Below, one piece after another: positions 48,347-59,894 of a stretch of 64,000 nucleotides of DNA. Source of the DNA: Thelephora terrestris (taxonomy: Eukaryota > Basidiomycota > Agaricomycetes > Thelephorales > Thelephoraceae); NCBI GenBank assembly GCA_015956445.1, contig WIUZ02000008.1:1302001-1366000 (forward strand). Direction: 5' to 3'. Below the pieces are notes generated by a model that ran no database searches, had not been told where the DNA came from, and saw only the letters and a list, made by a program, of their open reading frames with translations. The stretch's first letter is position 1. The number at the start of each line of letters is the position of its first letter. Made by a program: the position numbers and the translations under genes.

Positions 48347-50299
48347 CGTTCCTGGTTTTCTAGAAATCCTCTCATGCTCTCGACCATATATACGGATTGA
48401 TACCACTTCTTTCAAGATTGTATTATGATATACCGCTCTTTATTATGACTGGGGAATACCAGGTGTTGTGAGGGATCCCGGTTTGGCGAACATGGAACTT
48501 GGTGGCGATTGGCACCAGGAAACAGGGAACCTAGTGCTGGATTGACGTTGTAAAGGCTTCTGGACCCACATTCTGTGGATGGCAACGAGAGCTCGAGTGC
48601 GGTGCGAAGTCATTGAATACTCGGTACGTATCAGTGTCGACCTCAGAACCTGCTTCCAAAAGGTGCACCATCGCAACTCGGTGCAGGTAGGATAGGTAAA
48701 TAACTTGGGACTCGTTGATTCGGGGTTTGTTGGTTTGTTGGTGAAATACTCATTATTAACATCAACGAACGATATTACCAACGGTTGGTAATCCACCAGC
48801 CTTTACAAAGGTCAGTAAACTTTTCGAAACTAAGCGCAGCGTTGGATAAATTATTACCTGCCATCGGGCGGTTTGGTTCCCGCCAAAAATTGGCGTTTCA
48901 ACGACTCACAAAACCTTTGCCTAGTATTCCACCCGCACACTATATAGCTACACTGATAGTGACCGCCGTGTGCGCATGCCTGTTGCTCCCATTCTTTCTT
49001 CCATGCAATTTTCTCCACAGGGAAAGTTTTGCTGTTCGTGGATCAGGAGATATGGCCCACCACCTGCGGTGAGCGTATTTTCAGTCATGCCGTGTTCCTG
49101 TCCAAGCGGTTGCGTACATGAGACAGGGAGGATAAATTTCAGTTGCCGCCTCAGTGGGGTCGTATGCGTAACGGCACCACTTTTCATGAACTGGCAATCT
49201 TTTCGTTCGTCGCCCTTCCTCAGCGGATGGTTTTACTAGTAGATGTCATGTTCGTTAACTTTGCACTCTTGGTCTCGGACAGGCTGCATCATCACGGTCT
49301 TAGGAGACTTTGTTGATCACCCGCTTCAGCGGTGACCGGATCGCGGTCAACATCGTTCCAACTCCCACGAACTTTCATTTGGGACGGTGGGACTGCTTAG
49401 GAGTGCTCTCGGCGTTGACAGCTGGTTTTAAGTGCGTATACGGACTCCCGGCTCCTTTAAACAATTTGAAGCTTGGAAGGCGATTGCAGTGGTGTTTCGC
49501 CTAGATTTTCCTGTGGGCATTGGTGTAGACAGGACGGAAAACGCTCCTACATGGAAGCTCCGATTCATTCGACGGTACGCTACGCGGAGCTTTGCTTCCA
49601 TAAATCCAGCAGCTCAAGGTGAGCCCATTCACGAAAGATTCCCTGATAGAATTTTGCCCCAAGCCGCTCAGAAGCATAACGGGTATACGGTGGTCCCACT
49701 GAAGCCTTTTGGGTTTGCAAAAACGCGTGATATTGGACTGCGAGGTTTCCTGAGGGGTCTCCCCTAGGTATCATGTCAATCCGCGTCCACCCCGCGTCTG
49801 GATTCGAGGGTGGATTCCGACCTATCCTGAGGGTCAACTCTCCAGTTTTTATCGGGAGCCACTAACCCCAAGATGTCCCTAAGCCCAGTGGACACCCCCC
49901 CTCCCCCCCGGCTGATTCCTGCCACTTTCCGATGGCTACGCTTACCGAGATCAATTGTGCATCCCGACATCAGAATAAGATGATCGCACCTCAGCCTTGT
50001 ATCCTTTTGTGCTTGAGGATCAGGTAAACTGCTTCACTTATGACATCTCGTCAGTGTTCAACTCTGTGTTGCACTACTGAATTCTAATCGCACTTTGGTC
50101 GCCCTCGTTGGAAATCACGGGCTCCCCGTGAAACGAATCGTGACCAAGATATTCCCTATTTGTTTAAACCCGCATTGATACCTTGCGACAAGGGCAAGTC
50201 TTTGCGATAGGACCCCTTGAAGCTTGATGCTCTGTGTAGGCCGCCTGGGTCATCAGTTACTCCAGAGCGTTTGCCTGTGTTATCACCTCAATTCCTGGA
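48347..50299. other. Intergenic region without recognisable genes
   Basis: These 2 kb follow the Munc13-like gene. Open frames are under 120 codons on both strands and match no family I know. A C-rich run lies near 49896-49910. Apart from the palindrome at 48774-48792, nothing stands out. The gene density drop marks the start of the accessory right end. Confidence 0.4.
48774..48792. repeat. Perfect 9-bp inverted repeat with one-base centre
   Basis: ATTACCAAC and its exact reverse complement GTTGGTAAT flank a single G. It lies about 430 bp downstream of the Munc13-like stop. It could be a protein-binding site or an element end; no partner repeat was seen. Confidence 0.6.
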
Positions 50300-51420
50300 A
50301 CAAGGGATAAGTATGGGGCATTCCAGGCAATCACTAACAGGATGTTTCCTTTTCCGACGTTCGTTCTACCAATGTTACCATTGGGAATCTCGAGGTCGAA
50401 GTAGGCGTCACGACCTTGATTGTTGACGCGTTGCAGGCCAAATTCACCACGCCCGAGGTTGATTAAGAAGGTGGCGTGGCGTGTGTCGAGCCCGAAGGAA
50501 GGTTCTGGAGGACATTTCGGTGGACTTTCCTGCTGGTACCCTGACAGTGACCAAATCATCGGCGGTAGCGGGAGCGGAGAGGTACGCCTACGGTTCCATA
50601 CGTCTCCTTCAGGTTTGATCCTATGCTTCACCCGTTCCTCTAACAGACCGGAAGTACCCGCTACGCGACTTTCTTACCGTCACCAGTGCATATGTCACAC
50701 AGACAAACGTGTTGTGACTTCCGCCTCTCACTGTCCGCGAAACATTGCTCCACGCAGCATCCCTGCGACTCCCGTAGGAGGCCACTCCTCGTCCCCAGCA
50801 GCGAAGGCAGCTGGTAGAAGAGATCCTCCTCGAACTTGGTCTCAAGGAATAGACTGATACGCGGGTCGGTGATGGGTTTAAGAAGAGCGGGTGCTCGGGG
50901 GGAGAGCGGCGAAGAGTCGGCAAGAAACCCGAGCATCCTATTCCTTGACGAGCCGACGACGGGATCGGATGCCACTAGTGTTTTCCGCCTCGTCGAAACC
51001 TTGAAACATCTTGCTACCCATCACCACCACCATTCACGAGCCCCGATCAGACATTTTCTTTCTATTCAGTAGGCTCACCCTCCTATCGAGGGGTTCCAAG
51101 AGACAACTGGATATGGCTCTAGATTGGTTCAACCCATTGGAACGAGAGGAGTTTCATAAGGTACGTAGGGATCCATTCGTTGGGCCTCTTCGCTTGTTCA
51201 AACGGCCCATAGGAACACGCCGACGGAGCGTACTCCATGGAATCGTTCTTCTTCGTATACCTAATTCTCGAGGTACCGTTCGAGATCACCTCGATCTCCC
51301 TGCTACTTATCGCAGTGAACCTGGAGCGAACCGTGTTGATGTACTTCACCTCCACTCAGGTTTCCTTCTGCATGGTTAACTGGGGGAGACTCTTGGAACA
51401 AGCTCGTCGTCGATAGCATT
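50300..51420 (+). pseudogene. Decayed ABCG-type (White/PDR half) ABC transporter
   Basis: Plus-strand fragments in all three frames follow the order of an ABCG transporter. They are NVTIGNLEVEVGVTTLIVD (near 50370-50430), EDISVDFPAGTLTV (near 50510-50550), the Walker A remnant IIGGSGSG in another frame (near 50557-50580), DFLTVTSAYVTQTNV (near 50665-50710), LTVRETLLHAASLRLP, EEILLELGLKE, SGCSGGERRR (signature region), SILFLDEPTTGSDATSVF (near 50935-50990) and IHEPRSDIFFLFSRLTLLSRG (near 51030-51090). Stops follow QTNVL and LGLKE. The Walker A frame shifts before the catalytic Lys-Thr. Membrane-spanning segments are not readable beyond about 51400. The gene cannot make a functional ATPase. The intact version would be a plasma-membrane or vacuolar exporter. 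Confidence 0.75.
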
Positions 51421-51959
51421 TGGTTTGCGACAAACATCACCAACTCAGCGGCATCGATCGCGATCGTTCATGGCTGGTGAGCACTCTCCATGTTTGTTAT
51501 CAAGTTGCTTGTTCTGAGGCCGGTATCTCTAGGTGTGGTGTCTATTGACATGTCCGCGTTTTTCAAGGCTCTCCGCTCAAATACGCGTCCGTCAAAGTGT
51601 TTACGGACTTCGAGTCCACCTGTACGGACGCGCAGGGACTTGCCGACGGCGTACGTGGTCTTGAGGTGTCAAAGGCCGATTTCGGAGTCGCTTGAGGGGT
51701 GACCGCGCTCAAGTTGAAAAGAGTCATGCTTGGGAACTGAAGCCACATTTATATTTTACTTCTAAGAGCTGCACTCTGTATTTGATACGGAAACCAAGGC
51801 TTTCAAATTCCACCTGTTGCTGTATGTCCGTGGGTCCAAATGACAAATTTGATGCATTGCATAGCAACTCCGCGCTGGAATGTCGCACTGTTCGGGGACG
51901 CGATCGGGGATCCACACTGTTGTAATTAAAACTGTCTCCTCGCTACCGCCAACAAGCGA
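51421..51959. other. Spacer between ABC pseudogene and hypothetical gene
   Basis: These bases may include the eroded 3' part of the transporter (an Asn/Thr/Ser-rich reading near 51420-51480). I find no intact frame. Minus-strand frames at 51563-51989 have no domain. Confidence 0.4.
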
Positions 51960-52854
51960 ATGCCTGGTCCACGAAATTCGAAAAGACAAAAGAAAATAAA
52001 CGCGGTCAAGGGTAAGAGGCGAAAGGGATCACAGACGTGCGAGACGGAGGCCGAAGCTGTCGCCACTCCACAGATCGGTGAAAACGTAACACCGTCGGAC
52101 TTGACGCCACACGCGGAGGAGGGGCAGGCTGTCGTTATGGCGGACGTGGAGCAGCGCGTGGAGCTGAGTGAGCAGTTGCTTAGAGAACCTCCCGTCTACG
52201 ATCCAGGGACGGGGCCCCGAGTGAAGTCGATGGGCGAGTTTCTTCGGTCGAGTTTCGCGTCTGAGCCGACGTTGGATGACGAGCTTTGCGCGGAGTTCGC
52301 GCAAGAGGAGATGTTGGAGATGCTGAGGGAGGTCCTGCCTGAGGAGATGGCCCTGGTAAGTCCCGAACTGTGTACCCTGGGATCATTGATCTGAGACTAA
52401 AAGTGGGCGGTAATGAATGAAGTGCGTTTGGTACAACAAGAGCCGGCGCCGCTCGCGCGTTTGTCCAGCGTGTTGGAGGATTTTTCAAACCGGGGACGTG
52501 CTTTCAAGTCCACTCCGGGGTCTGGAGTTACCTCGAATACCGCACAAGGTTTATCCGGAACTGGTGGCAGAGCAGGGGATCAGCGGACTCTGTATGCGCT
52601 CTTTACCTTCCCCGCCTTGATGGAAATTAATTTTCGCAGGTTCAACCGTCTGTTTCGTCCTCGCCTCGATAAAATACCCGGAGGCCATTCGTCTCATATT
52701 TGGGCGGAGTGCGGCGGAAATGGAGGAGATCACCTGGGAGTGTCTGAACGCTGCTGCGGGAACAGACGTCGAGCCGGATGATGGTGGACTCTCATTGATA
52801 CTCAGGATGACGAGGCTGGACGATTTGGGACTCGGGGAATTACTATTTTCATAA
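51960..52854 (+). CDS. Conserved basidiomycete protein of unknown function
   Basis: Exons 51960-52355, 52423-52591 and 52640-52854 join in phase to give 259 residues. The N-terminus is basic (MPGPRNSKRQKKINAVKGKR), then acidic Glu/Val-rich. A conserved middle reads YDPGTGPRVKSMGEFLRSSF, LDDELCAEFAQEEMLEMLREVLPEE and WYNKSRRRSRVCPACWRIF, with a CxxC pair that could bind zinc. The third exon reads VCFVLASIKYPEAIRLIFG and ends SLILRMTRLDDLGLGELLFS. I recall similar uncharacterised proteins in Agaricomycetes but know no function. The strict in-frame splicing and natural stop support a real gene. Its position beside the NACHT gene, 94 bp upstream on the same strand, may be chance. Confidence 0.8.
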
Positions 52855-52948
52855 TTCCTTGATGGATCTCTCTGTCTTTTTATTTCATAACTCTCTCACC
52901 ACGACCACGATTTGTTCCCCCATCTCTCTTTTCCCCCTCCCACCTCTC

Positions 52949-55732
52949 ATGTCAGACCAATCCCCGGAAGAAAAGGACCAAGGGCAAGAAGTAGACTGGG
53001 CCGCCCTTGAAATTGCCGTTGACGAGATAGTCGCCGCTCTCACCCTAGTACGCGGCGACCTCATCACAATCTTCGCTAACCTCACAAGTCTAAATTCCCT
53101 TTTGCCGGTTACAGTTCACCGGCGACTTCGACTCATTGAACGGAGACGACACCGCGCTCCTCTCCGACATAAACTATAGAGCTCAAGGTCTCCGCCAGGC
53201 CGTAGGCAACGACGAGAAGCACACGTTGTCGCCTGAAGCCATCGTAAGGTACGTCATTTACGGACACGGCAGAATACGATCTAGCACCCACCGGGCACGT
53301 GCATTCCACACGGCATTCTAAACCGGGACGCGAACTGTTTCGATGTGCGTGACTGACGCCCACTTTCCCCTTTTGGCAACAGGGCTTTGGTGGCTGTGCA
53401 ATTTGATTTACGTCATCTACCTCAACACGACTCCGAGCATGGGCTTAAAATAAAGTCGATATGCAAGGTGCGTTTGGTCGTGTCATGCGCTCTCATGAAC
53501 CTCATCGCCAAAAAGGCAGCGATCTTGTTAGTAGACCCGTCCAGAAAACCCGAAAATTCCGACATTGCGCCGCAACAGTCACCATCGGCAAAGGGCAAGG
53601 CACCCATGAATCCCTCAGCGAAAGTACGTGTTATCTCCGCTCTCAGATCAAGCAATATGAACTCATCAGAACGTCTCACAGGAAACCGTCCACGATGGTT
53701 CGTGATCGGTTTTCCCTCTTTCGCTTCCCCGTTCTCAAGCTCGTTCCATGCATCAGACCTCTTCCATAGACTCAAGGCGGCTCACGGAGCCAGATGTGGC
53801 AAAGCTATTCCCTGTGCCCCAAACACTCGTGCCGAGCTACTCGACAAGATAACCTTGTATCTATTGTCGCCAGCCCTCAATGACTCTACCACATCCGCGG
53901 AAGACCGCATATGTTGGCTCGTTGGTTCTCCTGGGATCGGAAAGTCCTCTATTGCTCGTTCCTTGGTCAACACCCTCGGCGATCGCGCGGTCGCTTCATT
54001 CTTTTGCTCGTCATCTTCCAGAGACACCAGCAATGTCAGGAATATCATCCCCACCCTTGTTGCACAGCTCGCACAGAGACCCAACTGGCAAAGATTTAAA
54101 GACGCGCTATCGAGGGCGCTGCCCTCTGAAGGTGATTCCTCGACCCTGATTGGGAGAAGGGCAAGTTTGGAGGCGCAATTCCAGAAACTCATGGTCGAAC
54201 CCTTTGGAGCCACCGCCCTGCTCAAACCCGCTGTAATCATTATCGATGGACTCGACGAGTGCGTCGACATTGACGTGGCCGCAAAGTTCATCACGTACCT
54301 CGGTCGGTGCCTGGAGAAACTGCCCGCGAATCTCAAGTTCTTCATCTCGAGTAGAAACGATCCTCGCCTGCGGAGGGGAATGAGTCTAGTCGACGCTGCG
54401 TGCAGGGCGGGCAAGGAAGACTTGGATCCTCCCCCACTTTCCGTCAAGAGAATCGACCTCGACGCGGCCGAATACGATGATTCTACCCGAATTGATATCG
54501 GGACCTACATTCGCTCGGGCTTTGCCAAGTACAAAGGTCTCACCTCCCCTTCATCCACGACAAACTACCACGACACCTTTGCGTTCCCGCGTGAAGATGA
54601 GCTCAGGCGTCTCGTCACTAAATGTGTAGGCCTCCCGTTCATCGTCGCCAGCACCATTTTCAGACATATCACGGCCAAGGATGCCGCTGATCCGAGAGAG
54701 AGAATGAGGAGGTTCTTCAATTTGCGGCTGACAGATGTGTCATTCAGCGCGAACGCCGATGCGAAGATGCAGCGGCTGAATGAGGTCTACGCTCACATCA
54801 TCTCTGTCACTCTTGATGACGCCCGAAGAGAATCAAAGTCCAAGGAAACCCCAGAGCTTTACGAAGAGGTTAGGATGGTCCTGGGTTGTTTCATGGTGAT
54901 GCAGCGCCCATTATCTATCAACGCGCTGGCGGACCTGCTCGGACTAGAGGTATCAACCGTTCGGGCGGCCCTCGAGCGGTTCCGAGCTATTATACCCATG
55001 CCTAGGGACGAGAATGAAGAGTTGAGTATCTTCCATGACACTTGGAAGACATTCGTCGCAGTCGCATCTCGGAAACCGCCGTTTACCGGTCCGATCATCC
55101 CGGCCTTGGACCTACGGATATACCTCGGGAAGATGACCGTTCGGACTTTGACGTATCTGGTGGAACGCCTCCATCGCGCGTACGTTGATCACGGTCAGGC
55201 CAGGCTTGGGAAAGAGATTGCGGATACGATGAACAGGCCGCTAGGCTACTCTTGTTCGTACTGGGTCCCTTACCTTCAGCTGTTCCAAGCCGCCATGGAA
55301 GATGAAGTCAGCACCAGCCCACAGACTCGGGAAATCTTGGAAGTTCTCAGGACCTTTACCCTAGATAACAGGGGCCTGCTTCGGATCTGGCATAGAGCGG
55401 TCCTTGCCGGAGGGGCTGAGAAAACTGCCGTTCTCGGGTTTCTTCAGGTAAGTGACGAAGCAACTTGACTTGGGAATTCTCACCAACGCCGCCACGCAGG
55501 CGACAGTTGACGAACCCGAGGGCAATGAAATTTACCTCGCATTTGACAGGAGGGAACGGGCGCCCCCTACAACGTGAGATTATCCCATATGATACCCACC
55601 GTTTGCAGACCCTTAGAGAACTTCTGTAGGTCGAATAGGTCGAGAATGGAAAAGCTCATCGGAAGGCTCGACGAACTGTACCGTCGTTTGGAGATGGTCG
55701 GTACCAAATCGAGACGTCCAAACATTCCATGA
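52949..55732 (+). CDS. NACHT-domain STAND NTPase (NLR-like)
   Basis: Exons: 52949-53047, 53115-53248, 53383-53467, 53516-53623, 53682-53697, 53757-55447, 55500-55573, 55609-55732; 776 residues. The N-terminus is acidic with a predicted helical DUF-like region of unknown type. The NACHT domain starts near residue 170 (NTRAELLDKITLYLL). Walker A is WLVGSPGIGKSS and Walker B is VIIIDGLDECVD. The sensor-like FFISSRNDPRLRRG follows, then a winged-helix-like segment (MVMQRPLSINALADLLGLEV). No WD40, ankyrin or TPR repeats follow; instead the protein ends in a short coiled tail (MEKLIGRLDELYRRLEMVG). Such proteins often act in self/non-self recognition in fungi. The 48-nt intron at 53468-53515 is in frame and may be coding. 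The last intron is only 35 nt. The 3' end is copied at 59.35 kb. Confidence 0.85.
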
Positions 55733-56092
55733 TCGCTTATACCCCCCTCCTCTTTTCCTGACACCTTTTTTTAGAGACGCGGACGCAGTGCTTTCAAGTA
55801 GAGGCCTTTAATCTTTATACCTGCTTTAGATTTTTTGTGTGTAACTTTTACGTTTGGTGGACGGTCAACGTTGTAATTACTGTAGATTGCTTTCTTTCTT
55901 GCTCCCGCTCCTCGTAGATTATCGTTACGTCTGGACATATTTCTTGGGGTTTCAACGATGTACGCTAATTCATTACGTTCTTTCACGGACCAGTTTTTGG
56001 CGAGGGCCGGTCGCAGGGGGACGTCCCTCTTGAAGATGGATGAATCTCGATGTTGCAGTCACATGATCGATCGGAACGGTCCCTCGCGTGTC

Positions 56093-58150
56093 ATGACGCG
56101 TGAAGATGGGTCCGCCTTTGAGTTCAAAAAGAAGAAATCCAGGAAGGAAAAAGGTGCGTATATGCGTTGAATTACCTTGCTCAAGTCTCTCGACGCTCAA
56201 CGACAAAGTTTCTTTTACCAGAGAGTTCCTCGACCGATCACGGGACGAAACGAGCCGAAGCGGCGCACCCTACAACACAGGACAGTGGCCTTGGCGCAGG
56301 GGCCACGGAGAGGAAGAAGAAAAAGAAAAAGACCAAGGATACCGAGGGGCTCGCTTGGCCCCATATAGGAGATACCCCAAGTGAGGGATCAAACTTTCCC
56401 CACATGAGCAAAAGTTCACCAAGCCGTATGATGTAGTTGCAGAGATACCCAAGAAGAAGAAAAAGAGGGGCAGGACCGAGCCCGAGGCTAAAACCGTAGA
56501 TGGATCAACCGTGGAGCCTACCACGTTCATGGAGGCTGTTGCCCGAAGGCTCTCCATTCCGGAACTTTTCCTTGTTTTGAACGAGAAACTTGGCGAAGAA
56601 TGCTCTAAGCGGCTATCCTTCGCACTTTCGGCGGCATCGATTGAGTCCGAGGTGCGTTCCAGACAGTCCTGCGAGATGCGCCTAGAGTTGTGGAATTTAA
56701 TAACGAATTTTAGATCAAGGCTCTCGAAACAAGAGCGCAAGATATCCAGAGGTTGATAATCACCCTACGGAGCATGTCGCGACCCGTACACAGGTTACCG
56801 CCGGAGCTCATTTCCCACATCGCTCAATACGTCCTCGATGAAGACGATGTTGACGCGAGGTCGATTGTTCCACTCACTCACGTATGCCGATTTTGGCGCG
56901 ATTCCATCATCTCGACATCAGAAATCTGGGCGCTGATATCCAATGAGCGGATGGAGCTTACGGAGCTCAGCCTGGAGCGTGCCAAGGCCCTCCCTCTTAC
57001 CGTCCACCTCAGGCTGGGTAAGAAGGGAAAGCGAGGACCCATCAACCTTCTCCTGCCCCACGTGGAGAAAATTGTGTCCTTTGGTTGTGTTAACCCCAAG
57101 GCAGAAGAACTGACCCGGCTCCTGGATTTTCCCAAATCAATGCCCAAACTACGATCGCTGTCTCTCGAAAGGGCCGAACCCATCGGCCAGAATCTACCCA
57201 TCGATTCATTCGATTTTTCGACTCATTTCAGGTTGAGGGAACTCTCGTTGCACAACTTCCTCATCGTTCCTTCATTCCTCAGCCTCAGAACTCTCACCAA
57301 ACTCATCCTATGGGATCGCAATATCCGAATCCACGTCGACGTACTCCTGAGCTTTTTGGAGCAGAACTACTCGCTCGAGAGCGTGAGCTTGACGATCAAG
57401 TTCGAGGAACCTTCCCTCTGTCATTCGCATCGAAAAACTCCAGTCGGAAACGGACTCTATCACCTGTCGATCACGAGCGACGACACGACGAGCATCCGAG
57501 CGCTGATTTCCGGCATCGCACTCCAGGGGGGTGGAGCTCTGAGGATCTCTCTTAATGGAAACGACGCAGGAGAGACCGGATTGACCGGTGTCATTTCCGG
57601 TGTTTCAACGAACCACCTTCCGAATCTATCGTCCCCTATCTACATGGAATATGCACCCTTCCCGAGGAGAATTACACTGGTGGGGCCGAATGGGAGTTTC
57701 TGGTATGGGGGCTCCCTCCCCACGGAGGGTCCTTTTCCAGAGTTTCCCCTGCTCCCACTTGCAAGTATTCGAGAACTCCGCCTCGTTTTCCGCAAGCATT
57801 GTGCCCTCGAGTGTGCCCTCGAGCAGTTCCGTCTGTCGTCCTTCCCTTCTCTCGAGATACTCGCTGTCAATTACGGGGTGTCATTCCTCTCCACAGTTCT
57901 ACCGGATTCGACATCTTCTCCTTCCTTGAGAACGCTCGCGCTATTGGATTGCAAGATCAGCGAAGAGTTCATGAACCAATTGGCACAAGTCGCCCTCGAC
58001 CGCGAAAACGCTTCGACTTCGCTTCGTCGCGTCGTCATCATCGATTCGGAGGGACAGTTTCCTTCTGCGACGTCGGTTGAGCGGCTCAGGGGGTGCGTGT
58101 CAGTCGTTGAGTTGCTAGAGGGGAAGGAGTTTCCCGAGGATCTGTCGTGA
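56093..58150 (+). CDS. F-box protein A with lysine-rich N-terminal extension
   Basis: Exons: 56093-56153, 56222-56380, 56443-56651, 56714-58150; 621 residues, all phases consistent. F-box proteins bind Skp1 and select substrates for SCF ubiquitin ligases. The first three exons encode three lysine-rich blocks (FKKKKSRKEK, ERKKKKKKTKDTEG, IPKKKKKRGR) that resemble nuclear signals. Next comes a helical module (MEAVARRLSIPELFLVLNEK), a short coiled coil (IKALETRAQDIQRLI), and an F-box near residue 170 (HRLPPELISHIAQYVLDED, PLTHVCRFWRDSI, IWALISNERM). About 400 residues of Leu-rich, degenerate repeat-like sequence follow. If the extension is not used, the start could be the ATG at 56529. The protein ends at a TGA where copy B reads on for 14 codons. 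The 5' exons are absent from copy B. Confidence 0.8.
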
Positions 58151-58811
58151 AACCGTGATGCATTGCGGTGCCACGGTAGGTGTATGTATGAACGCCTTTG
58201 TGCCTGGCATATTTATCTATTGTTCACGATGGCTGGTCCGGAGTACAATCACCGCAAGGGGTGGGTAATCATCTCGTCCTTTTATATGAAGGTGTGTTTG
58301 ATGCCCCCCCTGAAGGACAAATCAAGCGTCATTTTGTATGTGCGTTTTATACACCGGAGCTGGACCCTGAGGTTTGAGGCCGGGGTTACAGCTGTACAGC
58401 CCTGAACTTGTCCGGTCGCGATGGGAATGAAGCTGGATGAGTTCGAAATCACTTGAAGCGACGGCTGTGCGGAAGTGCCTGCCGTGAATCTGCCGATTCC
58501 GAGATGGTCAAATCGCAGCTAAGTATTCTTTCTCTTTCGTTGACCAGCCCTGCAGGAACCAGCTTTATATAGGATGGACCCTGAGTTTGTTATCCAAACC
58601 GGCGTGCTTTCACGTACTGGGTAATTTGACGGAGGGACCTTTGTGAAAAAGCCGTTTTGTGTAGTTTCTCTAAACCGTTCGGAAGCGTGACACTTGGGAG
58701 TGAACCTCGTGAGCGCTCTCTGGTGCTGGCTGAAACTTTGGCGCCTATCTCGCTGGCGGTTCCCTCATCAGCACAAAACTGGGGCCCCTTGATAACCATC
58801 GCGATACCATC
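58151..58811. other. Duplicated spacer after F-box A
   Basis: Non-coding sequence closely matching 61554-62284. It contains the F-box A 3' UTR and the former promoter of F-box C. Frames on either strand carry no domain. Confidence 0.6.
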
Positions 58812-59540
58812 ATGTTCATGAGGGCTGTGAGGGCTGCTCGAATGCTCTCTATACAGAGCTACTCCAACTGCTGGGCGAGAAGCTTGACGAAAAATACTCC
58901 GCGATGCGAGAAATCCCACTTCATTTTGCACTTTCGGCGGGATCGCTCGAGCCTGAGGTTTGTTCCAGTTGTCCCGTGGGATACACTCATGAAACTGCGG
59001 GACCTGACGGCGAACCATTAGATTGAAAATCTTGAAACCCGAACGCACGAAATCCTGCGATCCCTGCGTTGTCTACGGAACAGGTTGCGACCAGTGAACC
59101 GGCTGCCTCCAGAAACTATTTTTCACATCGCTCAATGCACCCTCCAGGAAAAATCCTGGGACGCGAAGCATATCGTTCCACTCACTCACGTCTGCCAATA
59201 CGGGCGCAATTCCATCGTATCAACACCTGAGAATTGGACGCGGATATTCAACGGTGCGAGCAGAATAGCAGAGTTGAGCCTGGAACGTGCAAAGTCGGCT
59301 CCTCTGGATGTCTTCCTCGAGTTTAATTTGGAAATACCTCGCATATCACAGGAGGAAACGGGCGCCCCCTACAACGTGAGATTCTTCCCTATGATATTCA
59401 CTGTTTGCAGATCCTCCAAGAACTTCTGTAGGTCGAATAGGTCGAGAATGGAAAAGCTCATCGGAAGGCTCGACGAACTGTACCGTCGTTTGGAGATGGT
59501 CGGTGCCAAATCGAGACGTCCAGTCACAAACATTCCGTGA
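58812..59540 (+). pseudogene. F-box pseudogene C, truncated and fused to a NACHT tail copy
   Basis: The first exon (58812 to about 58958) aligns with exon 1 of F-box D but has lost one base near 58852 (ATACAGAGC against ATGCCAGAGC), which shifts the frame. The second exon, after TTAG at about 59023, reads IENLETRTHEILRSLRCLRN, then the F-box NRLPPETIFHIAQCTLQEK and PLTHVCQYGRNSIVSTPENW. The Trp of the usual QYWR motif is Gly here. At about 59345 the F-box homology stops inside the protein and continues without a break into the copied NACHT 3' end. The frame stays open through the unspliced NACHT intron copy to SRMEKLIGRLDELYRRLEMVG and a stop at 59540. It is a duplication-junction chimera and is probably not functional. 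Confidence 0.75.
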
Positions 59541-59894
59541 TCGCTCATACACCCCCCTCCTCTTTCCCTGACGCCTGTTTTAGAGACGCGGGCGCAGTGC
59601 TTTCAAGTAGAGGCCTTTAATCTTTATGCCTGCTCTGGATTTGTGTGTGAAACTTTTACGTTTGGTGGACGGCCAACGTTGTAATTACGTACTGTAGACC
59701 GCCTCCTTTCTTGCTCCCGCTCCTCGTAGATTATCGTTACATCCGGACATACTTCTTGGGGTTTTGACGTTGACTTTAATTCATTACGTTCTTTCACGGA
59801 CCAGTTTTTGGCGAGGTGCCCGTCGCAGGGGGTGATGGGTGAATTTCAATGTTACAGTGTGATCGATCGGAACTGTGGCCGCTCTGCGACTACC

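Larger units (their letters stand above)
55548..59345 (+). repeat. Tandem segmental duplication, unit 1
   Basis: The unit starts inside the last exons of the NACHT gene and runs through F-box gene A to the middle of F-box pseudogene C. Long stretches match unit 2 almost base for base, including intergenic DNA (for example 55780-56080 against 59590-59880). The main difference is about 440 bp (56080-56520) absent from unit 2. The 360 bp at 55733-56092, between NACHT stop and F-box A, is non-coding duplicated sequence. Confidence 0.85.

Noticed and set aside
53782-54447. 221-codon minus-strand open frame
   Set aside because: It is exactly antisense to the NACHT Walker A/B region, which has clear domain motifs on the plus strand.
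58590-59048. 152-codon minus-strand frame
   Set aside because: It is antisense to the duplicated F-box first exon and recurs in the second unit only as a shadow.
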